DNA of 32,894 nucleotides, from positions 6,881-39,774 of the forward strand of contig NW_014578558.1 in NCBI RefSeq assembly GCF_000485595.1, written 5' to 3'. Within the stretch, counting starts at the first letter, position 1. Every line of letters starts with the position of its first letter. Source of the DNA: Priapulus caudatus (Eukaryota > Priapulida > Priapulimorpha > Priapulimorphida > Priapulidae). Made by a program: the position numbers and the translations under genes. Positions 1 through 11,500 of this stretch are shown piece by piece. Under the pieces are notes generated by a model. The model was given only the letters and a program-made list of their open reading frames with translations, had not been told where the DNA came from and did no database searches.

Positions 1-100
1 AAAGAATAGTGCCCTCGCTGCCGCTTGGGCACTATACCTTCCCTCAGCAACAATATGAGAGCATAGTGCCCCCAACAACAGGCATTAATGTAGAATTATT

Positions 101-480
101 TTTACCACCTTGGAACCCTAGATAAACGTTCAGTATTGGTTTGTAATAGGTGTGCAGCCAACGCATGTTTCTAACCACATAAAAACGTTAAATGATGGTT
201 AGTGTAACGTTCATGACTAACGTTTGTTCATGCATGGTTACGCGGCGACAAAGTTGATAAATAACGTTTGTTTTTACCACCTCGGAACCCTAGATAAACG
301 TTCAGTACTGGTTTGTAATAGGTGTGCAGATAACGTTTGTTTCTAACCATTTGGCAACTATATAAAAACGTTAAATGATGGTTAGTGCAACATTTATCGC
401 TAACGTTTGTAGTAAACCATTTCGCAACCATAACAAAACGTTAAATGGTGGTTGACACAACGTTTGTGGCAAACGTTTGT
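101..480. repeat. Tandem repeat, about 172-bp unit
   Basis: A block starting TTTACCACCTTGGAACCCTA at 101 recurs from 273, giving a period of about 172 bp. A second, roughly 70-bp sub-period (AACCATT..CAAC..AAAACGTTAAATG.TGGTTG..) continues to about 480. The motif AACGTTTGT or its complement recurs throughout. It looks like a degenerate satellite or nested MITE remnant. No coding potential is seen, and positions 1-100 hold only a short inverted pair around GGGCACTAT. Confidence 0.75.
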
Positions 481-777
481 TAATAACCTATATATAACTT
501 TATATATAACGTTTGATGAACGTTTTTAGACGGTTTAATTCAAACCAAACCAAAATAAAACCAGATCATAACGTTAGGAAAACGTTATGTGTTAGCTGGG
601 TGTTTGGCATTACTCATACCTATTGTACTGTACCGGTACATCACTTGGTGTCTTGAAAACTTGTGTTTTAGAATTTCTGTACTGTACTACCATTCCGAAA
701 TCCAAAAAATTCTGAATGCCGAATTAACGTGTCTGGTCCCACGGGTTTCAGATAATAGATTGTGTACTGTATTAAAG

Positions 778-1144
778 TGATTACATCACCGTAAATAGTA
801 AAAGTAAAAAAAATTATGCCCACTTTTACATAAATTGTAAGTGATTCTGTTTACTTGTTATGGTTAAATTGCTGCATTATACTTCTTATTTTGCTACTCT
901 GTTCGATGTGAACAAACCCTCGTGACTCGTACATAGCCCATAGCAAGCATTTAATGTAATGATCAATATATCAAATTGCCCAGATTTTTTGTATTTTTAA
1001 CTAGTTGAAAAACAATCTTATCAGGCAAGAATTTGAGGATACATTTAGTGCCTTTAGTACATATACTTTTCATGTAAAAAAATTGCAACAATATTTTTAC
1101 AAATGTATACCATAAAAAATTCGAGACGTAGTTAATTTATAACA
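778..1144 (+). repeat. MITE family A, copy 1
   Basis: This is one of three related copies of a roughly 370-bp element; the others are at 4009-4379 and, inverted, at 13448-13821. Shared blocks run along the full length, including GGTTAAATTGCTG, TTCGATGTGAACAAAC and AACTAGTTGA. The ends are short imperfect inverted repeats of the form TGATTACGTCAC...GACGTAGTTA. It has no ORF of its own. The flanking bases here do not form a clear target-site duplication. Confidence 0.75.
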
Positions 1145-1354
1145 GGTCTTGTGCGTGTGACACTAACCACAGCGATGGCCCTGCATCGAAAAGCCTTCTA
1201 CTAGTTACGACAGATGTTCCCAGATGTCGACATTTGTTAGAAGATCGCGATTTTCATAAAGTTATCACAAAGCTTCTGCGCGTGCGTACACACAAAAATC
1301 TCATATGTGAAAGACGGGCAAGTAGGAATAGAAAGAACGCAATCGAGGCCGTAA

Positions 1355-1888
1355 AAGATGGAAGGAGAGAAGGACGGGCAGATGGAGGGTGGAAAGGAGA
1401 GAAAGGAGGAGAGATGGGCGGTAGAAAGGAGAGAAGGGAGGAGAGATGGAGGGTGGAAAGGACAGAAGGGAGGAGAGATGGAGGGTGGAAAGGACAGAAT
1501 GGGGGAGAGATGGAGGGTGGAAAAGAGAGAATGGAGGAGTGGAAATAAGAGAAGGGAGGGATTTAGGTAAGTCGTCTGGTGAGAAGTAGTTTTTGAGAAA
1601 TTCGTAAAGAATTGGAGGGAGAGAGGGGTAGACAGAGAAAACAGTGAAACATAGCAAACATGAAAGAAACCAGGAACAAAAGACAAAGAGAAAGAGAGCG
1701 AGAGAGAGACAAAGAGAGTTCCAGAGATAGAATGAGGGAGAGAGAGGGAGAGAAATATAAAAAGCGAATGAGCGAAAGAAAGAGAGAGAGAGATATAGAA
1801 TGAGGGAAAGAGAGGGAGAGATATAACGAGCGAATAAGTGAGAGAGTGAGCGAGAAAGCAAGATTTAAAATTCGAGTGAGAGATAGAA

Positions 1889-1939
<51 letters not shown>

Positions 1940-2035
1940 CAGAGACAGAGAAAGAGAGAGAGAGGAGGGAGAGAGAGATTTAAAATGCGAGCGAGAGAGA
2001 GAGAGAGAAAGAGTGTAAGAGAGAGAGAGAGAGAC
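1355..2035. repeat. GA-rich minisatellite and microsatellite
   Basis: Positions 1355-1550 carry tandem units of roughly 33 bp around GGAGGGTGGAAAGGACAGAA. This passes into long interrupted (GA)n tracts up to about 2035. The ORFs on both strands here are Glu/Arg/Gly- or Ser/Leu-rich translations of the repeat, not genes. It lies just beyond the 3' end of CRYL1. Confidence 0.95.
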
Positions 2036-2114
2036 AGAACCGAGTACTGAGCGTAGATATTCGCTGACTACGCTCGTCTTGGCAGACAAGCGAGTAACTA
2101 CTGCTGCTGCATCG

Positions 2115-2335
2115 TTACTCCGTCTCCATGTCGCGCTTGAGCCTGGCTAAAGCTGACAGCATCTTGTCCCGCCACGCCCGCCGCGCCCCCATCTCTCCAA
2201 GCGGCGTCATTTCCTCCAGTTGTTTGTTAATCTGCTCAAGAGATGGCGGTGGCGCTGTGTACACCGGCGTCGGCCCCATGGTGGCGCTCACATGCTCCAG
2301 GCCGGCTCCGTATTGGCGCATGCAGTCGACTATGC
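2115..2335 (-). CDS. CRYL1: CRYL1 terminal exon
   Basis: The acceptor TTTAG is followed in phase 1 by (G)[19 protein letters not shown] and continues to [19 protein letters not shown], ending METE and a TAA stop at 2115-2117. The WRD..L..LA.LK signature is typical of the CRYL1 C-terminus. The GA repeat array follows about 80 bp beyond the stop. Confidence 0.92.
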
Positions 2336-5300
2336 CTAAACAAGAGAACGCATCTACTTAAAAATATATAAATAAAAATAAAAATAAAGAAATAAGATAT
2401 AAATATAAAGATATAAATGAAAAATGGCGGTACGAAGGGGCAGGAGTAAGGGTAATCGTAACCAGAATTTAGGTTAAAGGAATATTTACGAGATTTTTGC
2501 TCAGAAACCCTCAATCTGAAAGAAATCTCGCAAAATATCGTCTCACCTCACAGCGGCTATATCACTGTTTACACCAACGTTAAAAATTCTCAGATTTTAT
2601 GCAGTTATATCATAGAAAACTGAACTTGAAGACATCGTACCAACTCACGTACCTAAAATCTAACAAGTGCCGCAGAGCGATAGCGCTCAACTGACGTGTA
2701 CTGTAGCCGGGTATTCTTCTGATAAACTCACTGGCAACCGAATCAAGTGCGCCCTCCCGCCACCGCGTTGATATGCTTTGCTATACCGGTAGTACAGTAA
2801 TAAAGATATAGCTGTGTAACTTTAATGACTTCGTTATAGAAACATAGTGTATATATACATAGTAACATAAAATATATGAACATCTGTGTTTAGACTCAGA
2901 CCAAAATTGCTGCGGTGCGATTAATTGCATCACTGCACCCTGGTCGATGTCTCGCGCTATCACGAGAAAGTCCAGGAAATAGCAGCGGAAATCAAACACA
3001 GAACGCAAAATTGTAATCGTGCATCAAAACTATCACTGGTAGTGATTAATACCCCCGCAATACCACTTTGTCGGATGGGAAATGGAAGGTCATAATGTGG
3101 CATATGTTATGAGTAAAGAACACACTGAACACAAAAAGATATGACACAATTACAAAAAATTATAATTATAAGACACGGCTTCCATGGCAACGGCTTAACT
3201 GACGCACACATCTACACTTCGTATTGATCAAGTGTATGAAGTTTCATTGGAATCTCTTGAAAACTGTGAAAGTAGTTTGCGCCATGAACTTTTTGCAATG
3301 GCAAGGGGTAGTATAATCAACGATGAGTTACGGTTTCTATTGCAACGCCTTGACTAACGCACACACAAAATATGTTGCGCACATCTACACTTCGTAGTGA
3401 TCATGTGTATGAGGTTTGATTGGAATTGCTTAGAAACTGTGGAAGTAGTTCGCGGCACAAAATTTTTGCAACGGACTGACCGACCGCCAGACCGACCGAT
3501 TGTGAGATCACCCCGATATACCCCCAAAACTTCGTTTGCGGGGGGGGGGTATAATTAACTGCTGATAACCGCCCCGATTATTCGTATCAGTAACCTCACT
3601 TTAACTGTTAGAAACTTTTGTTAACTTTGTTTGAAGGTCACGTTACTTTATGCAAACGATCTTACCGTCTACGTTTAGAGATGAGATTATTTGTATGTGA
3701 CCGCTGTGAAGGTTACGTGAATTTATGCGAACGATCTTACCGTCTACGTTCAGGTATTAGATTATTTGTATGTGACCGCTGTGAAGGTTACGTGAATTTA
3801 TGCAAACGATCTTACCGTCTACGTTCAGGTATTAAATTATTTGTATCCGTGACCTCTGCAACTATCTTACCGTCTGCGTTCAGGTGGGCCGTCTCTAGAG
3901 GACCGAGGAAGGCATATCGCGGTCCGAGACCTGCCCACATCACCTTGTCAATGTCGGCCACACTCAATACTCCATCCTGCAAGGCAACGACGGCGAGCGG
4001 ATTGAAAGTGATCACGTCACCGTCAATAGTGAAAGTAAACATAAATTATGTCCACTTTTCCACGAAATGTAAGTGATTCTGTTAACTTTTAATGGTTAAA
4101 TTGCTGAATTAATGCAATATAATTATACTTCGTATTTTGCTATTCCGTTCGATGTGAACAAACACTCGTGAATCATACATTGACCATAGCAAGCATGCAA
4201 TGTCGTGATTTGTATATCAAATTGCCCAGTTTATTTTTTATTTTTAACTAGTTGAGAGACAATCTCATCAGGTAAAAATTTAAGGATACATTTAGTCCCG
4301 TTAGTACTTACTTTTCATGTATAAAAATTGCAAGAAAAAGTTTACAAATATACACCATAGAAAATTCTTGACGTAGGCAATTGAACGACAATGTTGTATT
4401 TCGATAGCTAATACTGAGGAACCAAGGTTTACTATATAATATACGAACAACGAATTTATTCCTCGTCAGTCCAGGCTGTCACATTGTTGTTCGACACTGA
4501 AAGCGCATGTTACAGTATTCTCACGTGCAGTTACAGTGGCGCACCATTTCTTACACTCGCTCTCACTGTTTACGATAAACTTTTGACCCTCAAGAGGAGG
4601 GTTAAACATGGATTTGTTGACTGTTAACAATGGAGTGAACTGCTTTTGCTATTAGAGCCTCCTCCCCTCCCCCTTCCCCCTCCGGAAAGGTCTTAATTGG
4701 AACCAAGGGTTCAGGAAAATCGGTGTTGTACCTGTATTACTATTACTATTAGTATTAATTACAATACACTATTACTATTACTAATACTAATTAGAGTAGT
4801 ATAGTAATTACTAGTAGTACGAGTATTACTAGTAGTATTACTACTACTAGTAGTACTACTACTAGTAGTACTAGTTACTAGCAGGAGATTATAGTAAATT
4901 CACAGTCTATGATGCTATTATTAATATAGCTTATTATAGGGCTATTTTCAGCCTAGGTCCTAGAACTAGAAGTAGAACAGTTCCGTACCGCACAATTTAT
5001 GGGCCTAATCTTTATACGATACCTTATCCTTTGTAATTCTGCCCAGAACAAATATAAGCCTCGTCTACACTACGAAATTTAACTCGAGTTAAGCGTCTAT
5101 ACGGGGCCTTAACTCGAGTTAGCGTTAACTCGAGTTAGCTTAACCTCGCCAGTCGATCCAGGTTAAGCTAACTCGAGTTAAGGCCCCGTTTAGACGCTTA
5201 ATTTGAGTTAGCGAAAAGTACATAACTCCACGCTAGGCGGCAACACTCGTAATATCGATCGGTAATAATCGCTATCGTATGTTGTCATGTAGACGCTACA

Positions 5301-8300
5301 TAATCGCTAACTCGAGTTAACGCTTAACTCGAGTAAAATTTCGTTGTGTAGACGAGGCTGTAGATTTGTTTTCATTCAATCCCAGATTATTTATGGAGCT
5401 ACTAACTAGCTCAGAGTAATTAATTGTCTACATTCATAATCCATTTTGGTTCTAAGCAAATAGTTCTCCATTTACAAAGTAACAAGGTAAAGGTGAAGGT
5501 AACAAGTGGAAGGTATATATACATCAGGAGTTAATAAAGACAAAGGAGTCTGACACGTATTTGGTACGGATTTCACTACATTTTGTCGTACGAGTTTGAT
5601 GTGAATAAAAATTCAAATGTATACAAACATGAGCTTCTTTTGTTCACTGGTCCTTATTCTATCTTCCAGTAGTATTACAAACGCTTCCTTCGTTTTGACA
5701 TAAATCGTACTTTTGCACGGCATGGTTTTCACGTTATTTACCGTCGTGTGGCGAGGCCAAGTGGTAAATTCGCATACACAGCAACTGGAACGAGGCGCGA
5801 CAGGGATTGCGTCTCCCGTACGTTATCTCCCGAAGAAGTTTTTGTTCGGCTAACAAAGCCGAGTGATGACGACGTTAACTCTCACCTTTATCACATACAG
5901 ATGGTCATGATAAGTAAGGTGTAAACACATGCATTCGCCTGCAATTGCATAGTAACGCTTGCTATGCAAAACATGTGCGAAAAGCTACAATCAGCTGGAG
6001 CGTCAATTTACTCGCTATAAGATTCATACACATCATTCTTCCGTGGGTGAAGTAGTTAAGATATTTTACCAGCTCAGCGTTTATTTAAAAAAACTGCGGG
6101 ATTTAACCATAAAAACAAGGCATTCTAACTATAGTTTCAATGTAAAATAGTTTTAATTTTTAAACCCAGCATGGGTGCAACGTAACTTAATTTCTAAGCG
6201 CATTTTTTGCACTCGGCTAGACTACTAAAAGCCCTGCCGCGCCTCGTTCCAGTTGCTGTGTATGTGAATTTACCGCTTGGCAATGCCACACAACGATAAA
6301 TAACGTGAAAACCATGTTGTGCAAAAGTACGATTTATGTCAAAACGAAGGAAGCTACACGGTTTGTAATACTACTGGAAGAATAAGGACCAGTGAACAAA
6401 AGAAGCTCATGTATACATTTGTATTTGTATTTTTATTTTGAAGCTCATGTATACATTTGTATTTTTATTTACATAGAACCCGTACGACAAAATGTAGTGC
6501 AATCAGTACCGAATACGTGTTAAACCCCTTTGTCATTATTAACCCCTGATATACATGTTTGTGTTCTAGAGGTCAAGACACACTGACCAACTGTAATATT
6601 TGATAGAACTTAAGGCAAATAAAATATTATTGTATAAACCATTCCTAATTGGCTAGAGCGAGATTCTACGACTTTCACACGGAACATAACAGTTGGTCTT
6701 TGGCTGCCGTGTTTTTGCCTTCAGTAGTGCAATCATTACATGAAGATATTTAACTTTAATAATTTCTATGATTGATTTGTAGGCAGACATGCAATCAAAT
6801 CTTCAGTGGTCCATTTTTTTTATTCCACAGTAGGTACCGCAGCAATGGAGACTAGGCGTGATCCTATAGATGAATTTGTGGAAAGCGTGTTTGAGATGGA
6901 AGGTATACATGTTTTTCGTTCTAAGTGCTATAACCATGATATGAAGGGATTTATCCATCATCATTCCTGTGATTGATTTGTAGACACATTCATTTAAAAA
7001 AATCTTCAGTGGTCCATTTCTTTTATTCCACAATAGGTACCGCAGCAATGGAGACTAGGCTTGATCCTATAAATGAATTTGTGGAAAGCATGTTCGAGAT
7101 GGAAGGTATACGTATTTCCGTTCTAGTTCAAGTGCTATAACCATGATATGAAGGGTTTGGGTTAGGGTTAGGGTCATCATTTCAGGGTCAGATTTTAGGG
7201 TCTATCATCATTTCTATGATGATTTGTAGACAGACGCATAAATAGCACATATGCTATTGCTAATAAGCTTAAAGGGACAGTAGCCTCTAGGATTTTACTG
7301 CATAAAACTGTACTTACTGTATAACAAATTGTCTATACCCACACGTATTTGTTACCGGATACCTAATTTCATTGTTATAATTAATTACACATCAACGCTA
7401 CAAAATTTGAACGGCGCCATGACACCCGACACTGACGCAGCTTTTCAGGTCGCTAGACGAAGATATTAGCGCCCTCTGTTGAGCTGCGTTCAATGTTCCC
7501 CGCAATGTTCCTTCCTTCTCATGTCTCTTGAGCTCGGCCTCTATAAATTCAAATGCTGCCAGGACCTGCGGTGGCCAAAAATGGAAACGACGTAAGCAAA
7601 TAATTTGGAGGGCCAGTAACATTGGCAAAATACCGGGCCTCTGTGCCGGTGGTTTCAGCCGCGTTAGCGAGTACCTACATTTTTGTTTATAGCTGCACGA
7701 ATAACAACAACAACGAAACGCTTCCCAAATAACATTGACACTCATTACCAGTGTTTTCCCTGTATTGACACGAGTGAGGCGGGCCGCCTCGCTTAAATTC
7801 TCAGCCGCCACACAGAAATTTGTCCAAAACACCGCCTCGCTGACGAAAATCACTGTTCTTCAATAGAACAGTGCTTATAATGCACCAACAAGTGCCGCAG
7901 TGCGACAGGGCTCAGCTGGTGTCTGGTATTCTGCTGATAAATTCATTTGTGCATAGCAAGACGTCTTATACATAAGTCTTCTATATTCTTGTTTGACTTT
8001 CGTAGCCAATTCGAATAAATCTATCAGCTACACTTTCGCACCCACCTAATCTCTATGGGCTAATTCTAATAACAAGAACAATAATAACAATTCAAATACA
8101 AGTTAATGAATGACATTGACGTTGACATGAAATATTTAAACATATGAGCATGGATTTCAAAGTTTACACTATCGACTATAATTTATCAAATAGAATGTAA
8201 CTAGAATGATTGTCCCAGAGTAATAATAATACCCCCCCCCCCGCTTCGAGATGTTATGGTGCCTGTATGTGTAAATTAGAATTTGTCAACGAACGGCTTC

Positions 8301-8517
8301 ATGGAAAAAATCAGCTGCCACAGAAAGCGCAAGCAAACGCAGAGTGAAACATAAACAACATCAAGCACATATATGCACACACGCACGCACGCACACACAT
8401 GCACAGAGAGAGAGACACAGAGAGGAAGGACGGCGGGAGGGAGGGATGGAGGGGGAGAGAGGGAGAGACAGTGAGAGACAGCAAGAGATAGACAGAGAGA
8501 GAGAGAGGGAGAGAGAG

Positions 8518-8562
<45 letters not shown>

Positions 8563-11500
8563 TAGACAGAGAGAGAGAGAGAGAGAGAGAGATGGATTAT
8601 AATCACATGTGAGCCGGCAAACAGCTGGCACGAATTAAGGCGGCGGCCAGGGCAATTGATTTTACGCGGGTGGCGGCTGGCCAGTTATGTATAAAGTGGG
8701 TGGGAAGTTATGTACGAAATAATCCAATAGATGAGACTCAGCATATGTCATGTATAACCAAATGGGTTTATTTACGAAAAACGGCCATGAAGCTTTCGAT
8801 GCTGAATGGGCAGAGGGGATGATAGCTGTAGAACTAGCCCTTTAATTGCTCTGCCACAGTGTAGTGTGCCTGTCGCAGAGCGAATGGCTATAGTTCTAGA
8901 GCTAAGGGATGTTAGATACAATAATGTAATCCAACAAGTGTACGGCTGTGGGGTGTATAATGTACTATTGTTAATGTACTAATGTCTTAGCGTGGCTGTT
9001 ACATACAATATTGTAATCCAACGTGAGTACAGTAATGTTAATGTACTCTTGTTAATGTACTAATGTTGTGGCCCTAGGGGCAGCCGACTACTGTATGACG
9101 GGCGTTATATAGTTAACGCGTGTTTAGTTGTGTGGATTCATTGCTCGGTCCTGTCCTTAGGCAGATAGCGCATAACATGTGGTACCAGTGGAACAGAACA
9201 CAGTTATATTCGGTTAACTGTACTGTTATACTTATAGCTTTATTGTTTCTTACTAGCTCACAAACAATTCCCCTGCATTCGGATACGCCGCGGATCTGTA
9301 TTTATCTCGTATATGTAGCTTACGCTACCTAGCTGGCGTTATAAGTTATCTGGTTTGCCGTTATTGCGATTATCAGTGCAGCGTGAAGCGCTGTTCGTGG
9401 TTTAACTAACCACTAGACTAACATTGAAGAATTAACGCGTCGCCGGCTTCGTCTTCTCCTCTCCCCGTCGTCATTTCTTTGCGTAGACTTAGGTAGCCTC
9501 CAAGGTGTCTCCCTCGTAGTCACTCCTGGCTCTACTGACCTGAAATCCCGTGGTTCTTTCCTTCCCGTTTTATTCCCCGTACCCGTAGTTCTACCTACCT
9601 GAAACCTCAAATGCTTTCTTCTTCTTCCTCTTCTGCTTTTTTTTTCTTTTTTTTTCTTTTTCTTCTTCTTCTTCTTCTTCTTCTTCTTTCCCTACCGGAA
9701 AAATAACGCTCTCTGCTGCGGTTCGAGGCGCCTTATATACCTAGCTGGCTGCGCCCCCCCTCCCTACGTGCCGTTGTTAAGTACGCGTCGTCAAAACACT
9801 ACTCCCAACTCAGATTTCGTGGCTGGTGCAATTGTTTCCCTTGCTGACGCAACTCGTTTCTAAGTAAATCTCGACCAAGTAAAACTCGATCCTGTCTTTA
9901 GTCACTGTATGGTTATTCTATTTATACTGCGAGTTCAAACTATCCATCCTGATCTAGTCTACTGCTCATGTGAGTTACACACCCCCGAAATCTCCATACT
10001 AATGTCTTAGCTGGGCTGTTACATACAATACTGTTTAATCCAAATTAAATGTACTCTTGCAATGTCTCTCTCCTACTCTTGTTGGGTTACATTATTGTAT
10101 CTAATGTGCTGGATCTGGATCTGGATAGTTTTCTGCGTATCCCACAGTTACGTGGATAATAACGCAGGGATAGCTATAGGGAATGCTATAGCTAGCCAAA
10201 CGGTGTGACCTAGCTTGGGTACAGCCAGGTAGTTAGTCTTTTAGCCGAATGGCACTGAGGGTTCATGGTCATAGCTAGAGTCTTTTTGCGCCTTTAGTGG
10301 TTCTTTTACGTCCCCATTGGCCTTAGTATTACTGGAGACGCGACCGCCATTTTACGTGGTCATCCGAGCCACGGGAGATTCACAGTCTCCAATGTTGAGA
10401 GCCAGGTTTTTACACTTTGAGAAAATTCACTGCCCGGCCGTGATCCGTCGGCGAATGTCTGTCTGTCTGTCACGGAGTGAATGGCTACATGGGCAGAGGA
10501 TCTGTCAGCGAGGATACGCTGACGGAAGCATCGGCGATCATTAATCTAAGCCGCATGCTCACCTGTTTCTGCTCGACGTCGTAGACGCAGACGGGGTGAC
10601 CGACGGCGGCGAATAGCATCGACCAGCCCCTGCCTATCAGTCCGCTACGAAGACAAGCCAAGGTTAACACGACAGATCACATTTCGTAATTCTCTCCCTT
10701 CCTTTTTAGTTAACTGCGATTTTGAGGCTTTTTCTACTGCGATCCGCAGTGTTGCATGATCTGTTCGTTCGAGCAACTTTCTCTCTTTTCGTCTTCGTTA
10801 TACTCCACTTGACTTTGAAGACAATTATTTACGAGGTTACGAGGTTACAACGTTATTACTGAAAAGACCCAAGACTCGGGAGCGTAGACACGGTAGATCA
10901 AGCAAACATTAGTCATTATTATTAATTGTTGCCCCACATTCTATGTCACATAAGTACGTGACCAATCATCTTCCTAACCTGTGTTTATCTAAATGCATTG
11001 GTCGGAGCCATCGCTCCCCTGTGCGACTGCAGTATTATTCAGTAGCGACTGCCACTGCCATTGCGAAAATGAATTGTGGTCAGCGATTATATTATACGAT
11101 CAGGAGTATACATGAAGACAAAGGAGTAAGACACATGTTTAGTACCGATTTCACTACATTTTTGTCGTACGAGTTCGATGTGAATAAAAATACAAATGTA
11201 TACAAACATGAGCTTCTTTTGTTCACTGGTCCTTATTCTATTTTCCGGTAATATTCCAAACCGCGTAGCTTCCTTCGTTTTGACAGAAATCGTACTTTTC
11301 CACGACATGGTTTTCACGTCATATACGGTCGTCTGGCGAGGCTTAGCTATAAATTCGGTTACTGTCCTATAGACCGAAGGTCCGATAGACCGAAGGCCCG
11401 ATAGACCGAAGGTTTATTCGAATACGCAGTGGTTACACGTCCGGAATCGGTCGCCTAGCCTCCAGGCTACGCATCCGGACATCTATATTTTTAAACTTAA

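Noticed and set aside
1234-2089. Several ORFs up to 186 codons on both strands
   Set aside because: They are translations of GA-rich repeats (Ser/Leu- or Glu/Arg/Gly-rich) with no domain and arise on both strands at once.
2781-3008. 75-codon minus-strand ORF ([19 protein letters not shown]..)
   Set aside because: There is no family resemblance, it does not match CRYL1, and no splice structure supports it.
3655-3870. CRISPR-like regular repeats
   Set aside because: The unit is a contiguous tandem repeat in a eukaryotic intron, with no unique spacers and no cas genes.
3618-4076. 152-codon ORF with internal 25-residue repeats, plus strand
   Set aside because: It is the complement of the CRYL1 exon and its junction-derived minisatellite; the 75-bp period being a multiple of three keeps it open by chance.
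8311-8631. Ser/Leu-rich 106-codon ORF and its complement
   Set aside because: It lies entirely in the (GA)n and CA microsatellite.
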